Of a DNA stretch of 64,000 bases, positions 62,322-64,000 are shown piece by piece (the first letter of the stretch is position 1; each line of letters starts with the position of its first letter). Location: the NCBI RefSeq assembly GCF_032062135.1, contig NC_092862.1, positions 61,371,331 to 61,435,330 on the forward strand. The letters are read 5' to 3'. Position numbers and translations under genes: made by a program. Origin of the DNA: Pyxicephalus adspersus (Eukaryota > Chordata > Amphibia > Anura > Pyxicephalidae). The notes under the pieces are model-generated. The model was not told the DNA's origin, ran no database searches, and worked only from the letters and a program-made list of their open reading frames with translations.

Positions 62322-62930
62322 TTACACTGCTTGGTAATCAATTAAATTCTTATAGTCTACCATTTCCTGGAAGGAGATCCAGGGAGCCCATGTGTCTAAA
62401 TACCATTCTGTTCTATCATAAATCCCTGCAGTCAGATCTTCCATATTCTGAATCTTTTGCGCTTCACGTACCCACATAGCTAGTGTGGGAGGTTCGGTTT
62501 TCTTCAACATTCTGGGGGTGCAGGTTTTAGCTGCCATCACCGGGTATTTCACTAAAGATTTGTTGTACCTATGTTGGAGACATGTCGAGAATATGTGTAA
62601 TACATCTCCCTTGTACGGCACATCTCCAGCATCTATCAGCTTTAAAAGGGGACATAATATGTAGCTTTTCTAGTACTCTGTAGCACCTAATCAAATTGTT
62701 ATATCCCACTTCTTGCATATTGCTAATTATCAAGCCTTGTTGAGTAAATGAGATCACCCGGTTACTCTGTGAGGGAATAAGTTGTATATTTAGGTCTTTC
62801 TCCCCCATGTTTTTAAAAATGTTGGTATAAAGTTTTCCGGGGGGTCATTTAATATGGAGTAGAGTTGAGACAATACGTGACGTATTCCTACCCCTTCTGT
62901 ACACAGTCGTTCAAAAACAGTCTAGTCTAA
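62322..62930 (-). pseudogene. L1/Tx1-like LINE ORF2 C-terminal fragment
   Basis: On the minus strand the order of a vertebrate L1/Tx1 ORF2 C-terminus is kept. FERLCTEGVGIRHVLSQLYS and ILNDPPENF (~62920-62840) are followed by a frameshift near 62805, then EKDLNIQL, RCYRVLEKLHIM, and CWRC (~62625) as the start of the CWRC..G...H.....C zinc-knuckle-like motif. A second frameshift follows, then THIFSTC, MWVREAQKIQNMEDLT (~62490-62445) and TEWYLDTWAPWISF before a stop near 62322. Endonuclease and reverse transcriptase are absent, so it is a 5'-truncated dead copy. Recognition is from the family consensus as I know it. Confidence 0.82.
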
Positions 62931-63289
62931 TCTAGTGACCGAGGTTGGGATCTCAAAAAAAGGGTTTACAGGGTTTGAGAACAAAAAAAGCTCAAAATAC
63001 AAACTTTATAATCAGAAACCATAGTATGTTGTTACTTGTGATGGAAAATCCAAAATTCTGCAGTCATCATCAGAAAACAAGGTAAAGAGAATACCTTTCA
63101 GTAGGAACCCCTATTCCAGTGGTAACTGTCTAAGAAGAATTTTTTCTAAACTTTTCAGATTTCTGATAATTTTCTGTTGTGTTAGCAGTAGATAAAGTGT
63201 AGAAAGACCTCCATAATGGGACATAAACAGCAGAAACCAGGAAATAATTCTAATCATTGACTGTTGTACACATTGTCCCATCCATGATC
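62931..63289. other. Intergenic, no gene seen
   Basis: Nothing recognised; it may include 5' parts of the decayed LINE. Confidence 0.45.
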
Positions 63290-63990
63290 GTTATAGAGAG
63301 ACCTGGAGCCAATAGGTGGAGGGGACACATGACAGTGTGACTAGGGCCTTCAGGAGAGGGTAGAATTAAAGAAGATGCTAGAAAGGGGGAGGTGGAGAGA
63401 AGGTGATTGGTTGGTAGGCGGGGAAAGGTGTAATTAAGATTAATTAATCTTGGTCCGTTAGTATTGGCAGGGAGAAATTTTCCCACCCACCCTTCCTAGA
63501 TATGGCTTTTGGTGTTGGGGTATGGTGGTCAGTGTGTGTTTGGCAGCTGGGTTTCTGGAAGGTGGTGGAGAGTTGGGAGGAACCCGTCTATGGTTTGGGT
63601 ATTCTCTGTTTTGGAAAAATGATGGGGTAAATTGGTGTTTGGCTAAAGGCTGGGGGTGGAGTCTGTGAATGACTGATATCAGTGCCTGATATCAGAGTCT
63701 AGTCGGCACCAATAAAAGGTGGATTAAAGGGAGTTTTCAAAAAGCAGCAGCCAAAAAGGTTATTCTGGTACAATGTGGTTTCATTTTGGGTACTGTTGGT
63801 TAATAATTGTTGTGGGAGGGGGGTTAATTATGGTTATTTATTCTGGCAATGTCAGCCAATTTTCTTTGTCGTCTGTGAGAATTTTGGGGGTGAGGGGGGA
63901 TGCTCAGAGGAAGATATCATGGCTACTCTAGTCATGTTTTCATTATACAGTGAACAAGACTAAGGAACCCCAGAAAGTTGTAAACTGAAT
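63290..63990. other. G/T-rich block with a promoter-like TATA region; possible retroelement end
   Basis: The plus strand is G/T-rich and C-poor for 700 bp. At 63663-63735 it contains GAATGACTGATATCAGTGCC, GAGTCTAGTCGGCACC and AATAAAAGGTGGATTAAAGGG, which looks like an LTR- or DIRS-type promoter region. No inverted or direct terminal repeat partner is visible before the window ends, and no protein domain was recognised. Open frames 63250-63486 (minus) and 63775-63963 (plus) have biased composition only. Confidence 0.35.
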
Positions 63991-64000
63991 TTCCATCATT

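Overview
The window looks like non-coding vertebrate DNA, most probably from a frog. It is AT-rich, strongly CpG-poor outside young repeats, and full of (AT)n and (AAT)n microsatellites. Its dispersed repeats (T2/Kolobok-like and piggyBac-like TTAA elements, L2-type 3' tails ending GCGCTATATAAAT plus AAT repeats, a tRNA-headed SINE, frog-type Tc1 relics) match what I know of anuran genomes. The species and the host gene context cannot be fixed from the sequence. I found no convincing host exon, tRNA, rRNA, snRNA, known microRNA or CRISPR array. The longest open frames are about 90-115 codons and either lie inside repeats or have no recognisable protein signature. The window is best read as intergenic or deep intronic sequence.

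Layout. 0-10 kb: a CpG-rich repeat end at the left edge, a palindromic ~220-bp MITE (0.8-1.0 kb), an internally deleted L2-type LINE (2.7-3.0 kb), a minus-strand SINE (4.8-5.0 kb), a piggyBac-like MITE (6.1-6.4 kb), a 299-bp foldback (6.8-7.1 kb), and L2 tails with AT microsatellites (8.5-9.8 kb). 10-21 kb: CpG-rich TACACAC-terminus elements (11.5 and 18.7 kb), a TTAA-flanked MITE (11.9 kb), a solo-LTR-like insertion inside a MITE (13.4-14.1 kb), a long perfect hairpin (15.5 kb) and further MITE copies. 21-30 kb: a nearly complete SINE, then a 1.6-kb cluster of a young CpG-rich transposon next to a 1.1-kb foldback element (25.27-26.84 kb), then more TTAA and hAT-like MITEs. 30-50 kb: scattered MITEs, an L2 tail nested in a TTAA element with a clear target-site duplication (44.1-44.7 kb), a piggyBac-like MITE with intact TTAA flanks (46.6-47.1 kb), and a Tc1/mariner transposase pseudogene (48.3-48.9 kb). 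50-64 kb: another SINE, another TTAA element, an L2 3' end that keeps the C-terminal codons of its ORF (58.1-58.4 kb), two more palindromic MITEs, an L1/Tx1-like ORF2 C-terminal pseudogene (62.3-62.9 kb), and a G/T-rich block at the right edge.

No host genes work together here. What the window records is mobile-element history: non-autonomous DNA elements dominate, with retroelement debris and several nested insertions that give relative ages. I found no new multi-gene system. The most unusual objects are the 25.3-26.8 kb composite, the L2 copy deleted from the endonuclease-RT linker straight to the 3' tail, and the 15.5-kb hairpin.
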